A program made the translations under genes and the position numbers. A stretch of 64,000 nt of DNA, taken from the NCBI RefSeq assembly GCF_003254395.2, contig NC_037642.1:3070501-3134500 (forward strand). Direction: 5' to 3'. Below the pieces are notes generated by a model. The model ran no database searches, was not told the DNA's origin, and was given only the letters and a program-made list of their open reading frames with translations. Shown here in pieces: positions 10,781 through 21,029 of the stretch. The stretch comes from Apis mellifera. Taxonomy: Eukaryota; Arthropoda; Insecta; Hymenoptera; Apidae. Numbering within the stretch: the stretch's first letter is position 1; each line of letters opens with the position of its first letter.

Positions 10781-10851
10781 GATCGCGTTCCATCAATCCG
10801 AAATCATTCTGGGATTCTGGGTAATGATTTCGGATTTTTTGAACAAATCGG
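10781..10851. ncRNA. Strong stem-loop, possible structured RNA
   Basis: The core is a perfect 14 bp stem: AATCCGAAATCATT at 10795-10808 and AATGATTTCGGATT at 10823-10836. The 14 nt loop contains a tandem ATTCTGGG repeat overlapping the stem edge. The stem can be extended outward through small internal loops by GTTC/GAAC (10787-10790 with 10841-10844) and CGAT/ATCG. GCCGGC words lie on both sides (10763-10768 and 10851-10856). The overall shape is pre-microRNA-like in size, but the uninterrupted helix is short and no known mature microRNA matches. It could also be a simple dyad regulatory site. Confidence 0.3.
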
Positions 10852-10879
10852 CCGGCGAACGATGATGAATAAATCTGGA

Positions 10880-11390
10880 AATCTGATCGGGCCTTCAATG
10901 GAAAATCTTTGCTTTATGATGATGTGGAAAATTAATTTTTCAAACGATTTTGAAAGGTTTTTGAAAAAGTTTTCTTTAATTGATCGTATGCATCCTGCTA
11001 AGGAGAAATATTATAATACAAACAAAAAAATTCGAAGATAATTTTGATCGTATTAGTAATATCGATTATTATTTTAAATTGGTCTTAATTGATTTGTGTT
11101 CAATAAATGGAGAAATAAAAAGGAGAAATTTTAAATGATTAAATGTTTGGTTTTCTAGTAAAAATTTACTAATAAATTTTCAATCAATTTCATTTCTCGT
11201 TAATAAAAGATGCATATAGATCATTATCCAAATGTATCATTAACAGATAATATTATATCTTTATATACAACACTTTATACATTCCAGTTTTGCGCGCACT
11301 AATGAAATATTTCAAATCGAATGCTTGTATTTGCACTACAACACAATTTCGAAAGTCAATAATACATAAATACTTTCTCAACTTGCTTAA
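10880..11390. other. AT-rich gene-free stretch
   Basis: AT-rich with stops in every frame. No repeat or RNA feature is evident. Confidence 0.55.
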
Positions 11391-11870
11391 ACAAGCGCTA
11401 CCCCCTGAAATTACATCAAATCTACTAAGTATTAACCAATGACGAAGCCCCGAAGTATGAAAAGCCAAAAAGCAAATTGTACGGTTTGACACGTACCCTC
11501 TATAACGCGAAATTTCAAAGTTCTTTTGCAATTCGATTTCAGCCGCACGCGTACGTGGAAATGAAAATTTAAATGGAACCAGGCTCGCGTGGCTCCCGCT
11601 GGCCGGGCATGATTAAAACGCGAAATCACGTTGCTGTAACGTTAGCAATCATAATCGTTATTCAGGTTGATATAAACGTCATTTGGTCTACAATTATCTG
11701 ATGGATATGGTCCATTCTGTGGTTTACAACACCCGAGAACTCGAAGCTATCCCTATCCTATGACAAAGCGGAACTTACACGTTCCATCTTTTGTCCTCTG
11801 AGGGACAACGGAATTTCGATCCTCCGTCTCCATCTGTTTCCGTTTGTATGTGTGTGTATATGTGTAGCAC
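11390..11870. other. Mixed-composition non-coding block
   Basis: GC-balanced sequence with a near-palindrome TTGCT..AGCAA around 11633-11650 and several homeodomain-like ATTA words. A weak minus-strand frame of 65 codons crosses it. Nothing is recognisable. Confidence 0.4.
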
Positions 11871-11876
11871 TGAAGC

Positions 11877-12060
11877 AAACACGTTTCTTTGGTATTTTAG
11901 GAATTTCGATGGATAAATAGAAATAAATTTTCTAATCGGTTCAGAATAATGGAAACGGAAATGGAAAAGATTGTACACGATGATACGATGGAAACACGTT
12001 CCTTTGGTATTTTTAAGAATTTCGATCGATAGAAAATTTTTTAACGGTTTTATGTTAACT
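11877..12060. repeat. Two-copy diverged direct repeat, period ~115 bp
   Basis: AAACACGTTTCTTTGGTATTT at 11877 recurs at 11992 with one substitution over its first 20 bases. Both are followed by AGGAATTTCGAT/AAGAATTTCGAT, then an AAATTTT..TAA(T/C)GGTT segment. Divergence and indels show an old local duplication. A shorter GAACACGTT word follows at 12062. Confidence 0.65.
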
Positions 12061-12069
12061 GGAACACGT

Positions 12070-12790
12070 TGTTTACGTAATTCGTAGAGCGTTAGGAATT
12101 GGGAAACAACCCGTTGTCCAACTAGAGCTAGACTGTCACGTCACAATTTTTAGTTACGTAGCTGTTCGATTGTTTCCCGCCTCTGCTAAACTTGTTTTCC
12201 ATGTGCTTAAGTCTATACAAATATTTGCGATCGTTCGATTACTCGGTATATGGCCCGTGGATCGCCTCTATACCGCAAGCCACGTAATTTTCTATGAAAA
12301 TATTATCAAGCTTTCCTAACGTCGAAAATTTAATAAAGCAAATCCGGCCGGGTTGCGTGCTGCTCTTTTGTTTCAGGCGATAACCACTGATTCAATTAAT
12401 AATAATTGTTCATTACAAAATTTCCAGTTTGACGTGACATATTTTTTAGTCAGACTTAACTCTCAGGAATTATTTCTATATCCATGTTTCGTTTCTTCTT
12501 GATAGAATGTATAATTTTAATTATTTCGGATAAAGTTGTTTGTATGAAAGAATATCAATTGTTAATTTTATACAATATTTATTTAATCCAAATAATTTTA
12601 TATAACATTAGAAAATAGAACATCGGAATTAATTTTTGATTTATTTCAAATTCAATTGTAAAGATGTCGTCTTATAATATCCTGTTGATTATCCTGAAGA
12701 TTTGAATATAAAACATTATTCGTATATTTAAATTCAAAGTTCAACATGAAAAATTGGGAAATATAAATTTCTACAAGAAAAAATAACTTC
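12070..12790. other. Non-coding; acceptor-like site near 12375
   Basis: The first 300 bp are GC-balanced; the remainder is AT-rich. A pyrimidine-rich CTCTTTTGTTTCAG ends near 12376 and is followed by a 42-codon open stretch. In AT-rich DNA such sites are common, so no exon is called. Confidence 0.4.
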
Positions 12791-12860
12791 AAAACTGAAA
12801 ATGGTACTTCATCAAATAACCAGACGCTCATCTGGACTCATCTTACGAACTACGAACGAA

Positions 12861-13042
12861 ATGGACTCATCGAGTGAAATCAAGCCGAGCGAGGCGGTAA
12901 ATATACCCCGAAAAAAGGGGGACGTGCTCGTCGGTAAGAATCGACTGAAGCAGCAGAGTCTGGCCGCTTTGACGTTTCAGCAGAGGTCGGCGTTGCAAAG
13001 TGAAACTTGCTCGTCCCATTTCGAAAGTCCTCTTGCACCGAC
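12861..13042 (+). CDS. Candidate coding exon with splice donor (hypothetical protein)
   Basis: From ATG at 12861 a frame runs 60 codons into a donor-consensus GAC/GTGAGT (GT at 13043). The product starts MDSSSEIKPSEAVNIPRKKG and is hydrophilic, rich in Ser, Lys and Gln (RLKQQSLAALTFQQRSALQ), with no membrane segment or signal peptide. The same frame is open upstream to an ATG at 12801. The region switches abruptly from AT-rich to GC-rich at about 12860, where a first coding exon could start. Without splicing, the frame ends four bases later at a TGA that overlaps the donor. I recognise no family. The opposite strand is also open here, as usual in GC-rich islands, so the call is weak. Confidence 0.25.
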
Positions 13043-13049
13043 GTGAGTC

Positions 13050-13440
13050 AGGGCTTTCTCTCTTTCCCCACCGTCCGTTCGTCGGCCCCGTCCGCATACA
13101 TGTTTGAGCAAACTGCAAACTGTCGGAACATTCTGCGCGAGGAGGGGCGGGAGGGAAGGTTGGTCGAGTGTGTTCCACCGCTGGACGTTCTTCAGCTTTG
13201 ACTTTTGCATGGGAATGTTTTTCATTTCCATGTAACGTACAAGAACGCGGTACCACGCATACGAAAAAGTTGCCGCAGCACCCCCGCACTGTGAACAGTC
13301 GCAACCGTTATGCAAAGCGTGGCTCCGTGTGTGCATGTGCTAGCTGCAGTCCTCTGGCCCCCTCTTCCCCCCCTCTTCAGGGCCAATGTGTTCTCCAAAT
13401 TAAAAAAATTGCAATTCCTTCTATTCATTACGAGTCTGGT
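13050..13440. other. GC-rich flank of the candidate exon
   Basis: Non-repetitive GC-rich DNA with CpG. CATGGGAATG (13210-13219) and CATTTCCATG (13225-13234) form an almost perfect 10 bp inverted repeat. No further exon is identified. Confidence 0.4.
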
Positions 13441-13455
13441 TAAATGTACACATTT

Positions 13456-13590
13456 AATAGCCGAGAGAAAAAAAAGGAAAAGAAAGAAGGAAGGAAGGAA
13501 AGAAAGAATGAGAGAAAGAAAGAAAAAAGAGGGAGCGCAAAAAAGAAAAAGAAAAATAACAGAAGAGGAAAAATAATAGAAATAGTAGAA
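13456..13590. repeat. Purine (GAAA/GGAA) low-complexity tract
   Basis: A/G-rich plus strand made of GAAA, GGAA and AAAG units. It produces Lys/Glu-Arg frames on the plus strand and Phe/Ser frames on the minus strand. Confidence 0.85.
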
Positions 13591-13671
13591 CGATTGAACG
13601 AGTTGTGTGGCTCTGTGACACGCGAGGAAGTCGCGTCGAGGGTTGATACGTGCATTCCAGCCGGTTCGAAA

Positions 13672-13685
13672 GCGTATCGATACGC
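13672..13685. other. 14 bp perfect palindrome GCGTATCGATACGC
   Basis: An exact palindrome centred on ATCGAT in GC-balanced sequence. It is a candidate dimer-binding site. Confidence 0.5.
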
Positions 13686-13979
13686 CCCACGTACTCCGTG
13701 ACCTACAAGTGGCGAGTTCTCGATGTATCAATGGACAAAACAGAGCGGCTCGCATCGCTCATCCCCCGATCCGCATCCCCTTCCATCTCACTCTCACCCC
13801 CGGCCCGAACGGGGGTGCGTGTGTGAACCCATCTAACAGGCTAACAGGCACTGTTCCAACCGGGGAAAAAAATTCCGTCGTAACACACCGAAACATCCCA
13901 CCGAATTCTGTCCTGCTCCCTGGCCAGAGGGGGGGGGAGGGGAAGGGACCGCCATTTTTCCTTCCGTCACGTGGAAGCG

Positions 13980-14580
13980 TGAGCGGTGTTACTACGGGGG
14001 TGAGGAAGAAAAAGCGTGTTAAGCGAGAAGAGAAGAGGAAAGATAGGTAGGGAGCGCTAAATGGAAGGAAAAAGGGTGAGAGAAGTGGAGGAGAATGTGG
14101 AGAGGGATGGAGAGGAGAGAGGGACGGTGGTTGGTGTACACGTGAGAAAAGAAGGATAGGGTGTGCGAGCGTGTATGAGCGAAACGGAAAGAGAGAGAGG
14201 GAGAGAGAGAAGGACATTAAAGAGGCGCGGGAAGAGAACAGGGATAGAGCAGGACGCGAAGGGTGAAACGAAAAAATACTCGCTGAAGAATAAGACAATT
14301 ATAAGATAAAAAATATATAAATATATCTACACAAACTAAAAAAAAAAAGAAAAAAATACAGAGAAAAATTAAGAAAAGACGATGGACGAAAGGGAAAAAG
14401 GAGGGGGAGGATACAAAAAGAGGGTGAAAAAGATCAAAAAACAATCAGGGGAAAAGGGGGAATGAAAGGAGGAACACGACAACAGTGGGCAAAGCGAGAA
14501 GCAGCGAGGGAGGCTTAAGGCGGTTGGTGGAAAGGAGAAGGGCAACGAATTAGGGTTGTCTCCCCCAGCGAGGGAAAGAG
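13980..14580. repeat. Long AG-rich asymmetric region
   Basis: About 600 bp with strong purine bias on the plus strand, dominated by GGAGAG, GAAAAA and GAGAGA words. Minus-strand frames here translate to Ser/Phe/Pro low complexity and are not genes. Confidence 0.75.
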
Positions 14581-14639
14581 CGTGGTGGTTTCCTCCGAAT
14601 TCGGTCGGATCGACTCGGTTTTCCCTGCCTCTATATATT

Positions 14640-17320
14640 CGTGATACGTAACCTAGCATAATACCAACGCGGCTGGCGGCGCGTCGGCCGTGTCGGCGGC
14701 AGCGTCGGTGTCAGCAGGCGACGGGGGTGCGGCAGGCGTCGTCGTGGACGGGTTGCCGGTCGGTCGGCCGTCGCTGGCCCAGGCGTCTCTCATTGATTAC
14801 GCGAGAAAGAGGGAAAATTCCGGCCGTTGCGTGCCTGGAAAGGTGGCGTAGGCGTGGCAACGCGTCGGCGTCACGGCGCCTTATTCGTTGAAAACTTCGC
14901 GCAAAAGCACCGCCCTCGCGCGCGCGGACGCCGCGTCCTCGGCACGTGTGCGTAGCCCCAGCTGGGGCTTTTCGAGGACCTCGTCTATCGTACGTACGGC
15001 TCGTACGCGTACGTATTGGAGGAAAGAAGAACGGCCAGGATGGATGCCACCCAACGACACCCTCTCGCGCGCTCCACCACCCTTCGCCGTGCCACGAAAC
15101 TCTTCCACCCCTTGCCATCGAGCTTCTCTCGTCGACGGCGACGGCGCCATCATTCCCCGCCAATTTTTTTCAGATCCTGGCTCCCTCTGCGCGGCAAACC
15201 CTCGAAACTTCCATCTCTTTCCCTCTTCTTCCTTCCACAACCACCCTTCCCAACCTTTCTCACCCTTTCTCGTTCCTCCCGTTCGCGCGCTCGTTCCCGC
15301 TCCTCGTCCAGCTCACGTGCTTCTCCGTTCCGCTTTGCCACCTCGAGGAGGACGAAAACGGAAACAGGGAGAAGGGGTCGCCGTCTCCTCCGTTGGACGA
15401 GGAGCGCGAGAGGGTAGCGCGACAAAGAGGGAGGAACCCTCGAACGGCACGATAAGCGACGAGAGGAGTCTCCGCGTCGAGACGCGGGGTCGATTTCCTG
15501 CTGGTGGGAGTTTTTTCGGTGAGACAGGGGGTGGCGGGGGTATGCCATCGTGTCGTCTCTGCTTTTGCCCGCTTTTTCTTTTTGTTGCTCTGCAATTGAC
15601 GACTCTATTACTTCTGCGAAAGAGAGCCGCGCAGGGGAGGAGAAAGAGAGAGGAGAGCGAACGCGAGGAGAGGGAGGATTCGAGAGATAAAGCGGCTTCG
15701 TCTTGCTGGTAACTGAGGACAGGGGTGAATGTCGAGGATGGAGGGAAATATTTTTCTTTCTTGTAAACGAGGGAACGCTACGTATAGACGATTACCAGGT
15801 TGGTTTTTCAGGTGTTTCTTTTACAGCTTTCCCTATATACCGATCGATGCCGCTTAAGAGGTTGATTAAATCGCCGTTCTTACTTCTTTCTCTTCCCTCT
15901 TCTTCGATCTATTATCGATGTATCAACGTTATTAAAAGTCCATTCGAGTTTCTGGAACGAAACGTGCTCCGAATTCCCTCAATTCTGATCATATTACGTC
16001 TCCTAATCACGTCTCCGGTTAATTCGCTTTCTTTTTTTTCCCAATTTCAATTTCGTGACAACCCCTTTCAGCCCGAATCAACGCGATTTAGCAAAAGCCT
16101 GGCTTCATATTTTTCCCTTTATTTTTATTTATTTACTTTTTTTTCATAAAACTCTCTGTGACACAAAGCGAATAAAAGATATTTCCGGCACGAGATTTCG
16201 TCAAGCATCCCCTTCGTCCCAATTACGCGATGAAACGCGTATTATCGCTCTTCCTAGAAAAGTTCGTTCCTCTCGAATTCTTGCGACTCGTCGACTTATC
16301 AATGGCGGGCGAACGTCTTGGCGGCAAAACGGAATCGAGTTACGTGGACCGCGGGGGGGCCACGCACGTGCTCGGATCCCGGAGAACGCGTGCGCGTATT
16401 GACACGCGCGAATCGAACACACACTGACACTGTCCATCACGCGAATAGCAGGGGAGCCAATACGACGGAATCCAGCTGTACGGGACCACGTGTACGGGCA
16501 GGTCCGGTATTCAGCCGACGACGACAGAGAGAGAGAGAGAGCCGGAACTTTGGTCGAGGAGAAGGGGAGGGGGAGGAGGAGGTTAATAAGTGGTCTCGGC
16601 GGTACGTGGTTCCCCGGTTTCGTGCTTCGAGCATTTGAGTTGAAAAATTAGCCTTCTTACAAAAAGCACGTCGAAAAGGGGGATTTTTCCAGGGGCGACG
16701 GCCTCGAAACGAGACAGCCTCGCCGCTTTTGCGCCCGTTGGACGAACGAAGGAACGGCGGTCGCCGGGTCGCTGGGTGTGGGGCAAACGGAATGAAAAAG
16801 TTAGCCGGGGACGAGGCGGGAAATCGAGCAACGTAAATACGGAGCACGTTGCTATGCGCCGTAAGCATCCCGCCCAGCCGGCCTTTTTACAAAGGGTGCC
16901 CTGAAAGTACGGTGTACGTGTTAGCCGGCGGAGTAAAAAAGGAACGAATGAATAAATTAGCCTCCGTCCAGCTTGGTGACGACGAAGAAGGTGGTGGAGG
17001 AAGGGAGGGGTATGCGAGCCGGGCGAAAGGAAGGGTCGGTCGGCAGGGTGGCGCCATTTTGGAGAACGCCATACCTGGGGATCCCCCTCGCCGAAAACGA
17101 GGGAAAGGGACAAGGGTAGCCGAACGAAGGTTTTTCTGCTCGTGCGTTGCATTTCACCTAGGTCACCCGTGTTTTTAATCGTTTTACATATCTTCCGTGG
17201 AATTATTGCGCGCGTACCCGTTGTTCCACGGGCCTGTTTAATTTCCGGTGACTCGTGTCGCACCCGGGGCGGGAACGGGAGGGGAGGGAGGAGGGAAGGG
17301 TGAATGGTCATTCAACTCGA
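14640..17320. promoter_or_regulatory. Largest CpG-rich block (~2.7 kb)
   Basis: Very CpG-rich, starting with GCGTCGG-type repeats (14660-14740) and including a 16 bp GC palindrome at 14954-14969. The plus strand changes from pyrimidine-rich (15060-15310) to purine-rich (15330-15700). Frames of 130-270 codons cross it in several registers, all Arg/Ser/Pro-rich and mutually overlapping, so I call none. TTAGCC occurs four times in the same orientation at 16648, 16801, 16921 and 16957. This is the best candidate in the window for a CpG-type promoter or 5' region, but no start site can be placed. Confidence 0.35.
14954..14969. other. 16 bp perfect palindrome AGCCCCAGCTGGGGCT
   Basis: An exact palindrome with a CAGCTG E-box at its centre and C4/G4 arms. 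It lies in the CpG-rich block. It could bind a bHLH-type dimer or form a short cruciform. Confidence 0.5.
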
Positions 17321-18930
17321 ATCTTGAGATTAATTTGGGAAACGGATCTGGCGGAGTTTTAATCCTCTGGGGAGAATATCCTTTCGGCTATTTTCGACCG
17401 AATTATCGAATATTCTATGTCCCCCGTTCCTCTATTCCTCCTCTCCCCCCGGTTTTTATCCTTTTCCTTTCCTCCTCCTCATCCCCCTTTTGTGTTACTC
17501 GAATACGATCCGTTCGAACAAGATTTAATAACAGTGTTCTTTCACAGGTGTTTCCTGTCGCTCACGTAGCCCGATATCACGGAATTCGCATAAGCAATTC
17601 GCGCGGAACATGGATGAATATCCGTAATCTTCACGTTCCTGTGGCCTGTTAAATATTACCGATTCGATCACCAGTAATGGCTCATCGTGAATTCGAAATG
17701 GTAAATAGCAATAATTAAATCGGAAGTTGAGCGAATTCTGCACGTTGCGCCGATGAATTCGACATAATCGCCGACAGATTAACCAATAGCGTCGCTAATC
17801 AGTGCCGGCCAGGACGAGCTGTGTTAGTTAGTTGCGTTTTAGCAATAAATCGTATACCTTCGCGCATACGCGTCCCCCGAGTTTTCTTCTCACCCCTGTT
17901 TGTTCCCTCTAAGAAGGGTCGAATCGTCGTTGTTTCGGGGGAGGAGAAAAAGAAAAGAAAAAAAAGTATTCTCTAGTCTATTCCATCCTTCGAGGATAGA
18001 GAGCTCCGATGCGAATTCGCGAATCCGAGATACAAAGGACGATCTTTATGCATTTATAGTCGGGTATGGAATTATTGGTGATTAAACGGATTTTATCTGG
18101 TTCCATTTAATCCTTTTATTAGATTGCGGATGTATCTTCGTTTATTTCAATCCGTTAATCTAATTTGATGGGGGACAAATATTGGACGAGTTGTTTGTTT
18201 CGACGTGTACTTATCGTAATATAATAATTCATTATTCAAATGTAATTTTGTACAAATGTTTATCAAGGGCGGTCTAGTAATTATTGCTATTTTGCGATGA
18301 TATATTATATTCGAGGAAATGAAAATAATCTTTGCACATTGAATATTAATAGGATATTTTTATTATGGAAATAATCCTGTTTACGATTATTTTATAATTC
18401 AAACTATTATATATGTTGATAATTATAAGTAAATAAGTGATATTGATTTTAGCTAAAATTTGATATATTACGACTTGATTTCGATAACGTGGCTATCGAC
18501 CCCGTGAAAAAACAATTCTAAATTGAAATAGACCGAAATATTTCGATTACGTGACAAGTAGAATTTATATTGACTGTGTAGCTGTTAATCCTATATAAAA
18601 AAAAAAAAATATTTCCAATTTAACTATAACTAAAATACCTGTCCTATTGAAGACAAACGTAATTCTTTTTTTATGATGCATGGCAAAAAGTTAATTATTA
18701 TCTTTAAAAATCCAAATTATTTAATCTTAAATAATACTTACTCAAATTGGTAAAAGATATATACTTTTAAAATTTATATTGTCATACTTCTTTAACCATG
18801 TAATTAACATTTAATTTATAACATACAAATTAATTCTATCTCAAAACAGTTTAAACAAAATTCAGACGAATAGTCGCACGATCATCATTTCAAGAAAATC
18901 CTTAAAAAAACAATCACGAGAACGAATCGT
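17320..18930. other. GC gradient into AT-rich desert
   Basis: GC-balanced until about 18110 (with a GCGAATTCGC palindrome near 18011), then strongly AT-rich. Frames of 60-134 codons show no family features. Nothing else is supported. Confidence 0.5.
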
Positions 18931-19240
18931 TAGAAAACAATAAGGATCAATTGGTCGGAAATCGAGCCTGTATCAGCTGATTTAACGTGGCCAATTACAA
19001 AAACGTGCACTGACGTGGGCCGCAAACAACAGGCGGGCATTACATAAAGTAATTATAAAACGCTCCGTTATTAATATAATCGATCGGTTACCGGACTCCA
19101 TTAAATAATTGTGTAGAATTGCAGCTGCGACGCGATTAATGCTGGCCCACCGTATAAGCTGGCCATCGATAAATAACGCTAATTACGTAACCGAGACAAT
19201 TAACGTAACGCAGAATTCAAAATGCGACTCGACCAATCTT
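18930..19240. promoter_or_regulatory. Homeodomain-site-rich non-coding block
   Basis: GC-balanced sequence with many ATTA/TAAT words in distinct contexts (GTAATTATAAAACG, CTCCGTTATTAATATAATCGATCGG, GATTAATGCTGGCC, GCTAATTACGTAACC). GCTGGCC occurs twice, at about 19140 and 19158. It is a typical texture for an insect enhancer. This is a candidate only. Confidence 0.3.
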
Positions 19241-19350
19241 TTCTCTTCTCTTTCCTTTTTTCCCTCTTTTTTTCCTCCCGTCTCTTTCTCTTCTTCTTCT
19301 TCTTCTTCTTCCTTTCTTTCCTCCTCCACTTCCTCTTTTTTTCTCGATGA
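19240..19350. repeat. Pyrimidine / (TTC)n tract
   Basis: T- and C-rich, with about eight TTC units at 19288-19312 followed by CTCCTCC words. Confidence 0.85.
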
Positions 19351-19697
19351 AAGAATACCGAAAAGAATACCGAATCTGCAATTGCTCTCCCCGCAATGGC
19401 AGGGGATGAAACTATAGCGATGACAAGAGCCGGAAGAGAAGAAGGCCTGGCGTACGTGTGTGTGTGTATGTTTAATATCCAATTTCCGAGACGTCAATCC
19501 CTTAACAAATTACCGGTCATCTCTACCGTGTTCCAGCATGGAGCCCATCTCATTTCCCGTCTTTTCCACACGGCCGCGAGGAAACGTGCGCTGTTGTCCG
19601 TCGTGCGTACACGCGTGCCCAAAATTCCGTGATACCGATCCATTCGGTGTACGGTACATTCTATGAATATCTTGTTACATAGGTGTGTTTAGTCGAA

Positions 19698-19700
<3 letters not shown>

Positions 19701-19732
<32 letters not shown>
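19701..19732. repeat. (TA)16 microsatellite
   Basis: Thirty-two bases of uninterrupted TA in an AT-rich spacer between two GC-richer blocks. Confidence 0.95.
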
Positions 19733-19735
<3 letters not shown>

Positions 19736-20039
19736 GGAATTGTTGGAACGTAAAGTGATATTTTTGAACTGTTTGATTATTTTCGCGGAAAATTTTTGAA
19801 ATTTTTTTTTTCATAGGCTTTCTTTCCTATCAGCTAATATTGATTGTATTTAAAGATTACACGAGTTTATGTAAATTATCATAAAAATCTTTTAATAAGA
19901 TACTTCTTGATACGTGGTATAATATTCTCTAATAATTTAAGAATCTTATTATTAATTTTCTGTTCAGTTTTTTTTTTTTAAGTAGTCGAAAAACACGTCA
20001 AGCTTTATGAATGACTTCTTTCTTTTTTTTGGGGGGTAA

Positions 20040-20340
20040 AAATTAAGGGTAATAATAGACACATTCTGTCCGCTGACGGTTGACGTTTCGTCGGTTTGGA
20101 GGCAGCCGATGAAAATTGCTTACTTAATGGAAGCTCGGGTCTGCCTTTATGGTCTCCCTTCGCCCGGTTCAAAATGATTTAATGAATCATTAATGCAGAA
20201 TCGATATTATAATAACCGTAGGTGATGGATGCTTTTCGTTTAATATAATTTCTTTCCGCATAATTATCCGCTCGGTTGTATCGATCGATCGCCTCGTCGA
20301 GATCAGAGATCGCCTTTTTTCCCCCCCTTTGAACCAGGTC
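20040..20340. promoter_or_regulatory. Non-coding block with homeodomain inverted repeat
   Basis: GC-balanced and non-repetitive. AATGATT (20173-20179) and AATCATT (20185-20191) are an exact 7 bp inverted repeat with a TAATG centre, so three ATTA-type cores lie within 25 bp. It is a candidate enhancer module. Confidence 0.3.
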
Positions 20341-20685
20341 CACACAGGTCTCTTGAACAGGTCACTTCGAGGGAACTGTGATAATCGACAACTTTGTAAC
20401 CAAAGATCCCGCTAATTATCTCGAATTTTTCCCGTTCCTTTGTGTATTTCTCTGAACCATGGGCCACACCCATAGACAGATCAGTGAGAAAGGTTGTAGT
20501 TGTGGATGACGTGGATAGTAGGGGATGAAAATCGCCCCGAGATAGTGAGCTCATTTATACCAGGCTACATGCTTGCGAAGTAAAACTGTTGAAAAATGAT
20601 ATCTGAATGCCCTCAGAGTCGACCGTCTACCTTCCACCATAACGCTTACCGCGTTACCATAGCCATCACCATCGTCCATGTCCAT

Positions 20686-20686
<1 letters not shown>

Positions 20687-20734
<48 letters not shown>

Positions 20735-20736
20735 TT
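20687..20736. repeat. (CT)n microsatellite
   Basis: CT dinucleotide run with one TTT interruption. The minus-strand Arg/Glu frame across it is an artefact. Confidence 0.95.
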
Positions 20737-20943
20737 CATCCGCTCGATTCTTTCATTTCAATCCTTTTCGCTCTTTCTTCTTCTCTTTCACCTCTTTCGC
20801 GACCTGGCCTCATACCGCATATAGGAAATTCTATCCCCGCGTCCTTCTCACCGCGGTACCAACTATTAAAATCTGGAATTCCATTTACCGGGCTACGACA
20901 AAGACCAAGGTATTTTAGCAGATGCGCTTGGACGGCATATTGA

Positions 20944-21009
20944 AATTGAACTTCAATTACGGCGAAACGCCGTTATTATGCGTTGCCCCATCCGATTGCT
21001 TTGCAATCG
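20944..21009. other. Three perfect mini-hairpins, two abutting
   Basis: AATTGAA-C-TTCAATT (20944-20958) is directly abutted by ACGGCG-AAA-CGCCGT (20959-20973). After 19 bp follows CGATTGC-TTT-GCAATCG (20993-21009). All arms are exact (7, 6 and 7 bp) with spacers of 1, 3 and 3 nt. The intervening bases include CGTTATTATGCG, a word repeated at 62849-62860. The sequence is GC-balanced and unlike the AT-rich DNA that starts at 21030. It could be a structured RNA segment or a set of dyad protein sites. Confidence 0.5.
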
Positions 21010-21029
21010 AAACTTTCTTATCAGAATCT

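Noticed and set aside
14888..15712. Plus frame of 274 codons in CpG-rich block
   Set aside because: Arg/Ser/Pro-rich, overlaps two other plus frames and three minus frames, and shows no recognisable domain or splice sites.
16583..17311. Minus frame of 242 codons
   Set aside because: Proline/serine/arginine-rich with no family pattern. A long frame is expected in CpG-rich DNA.
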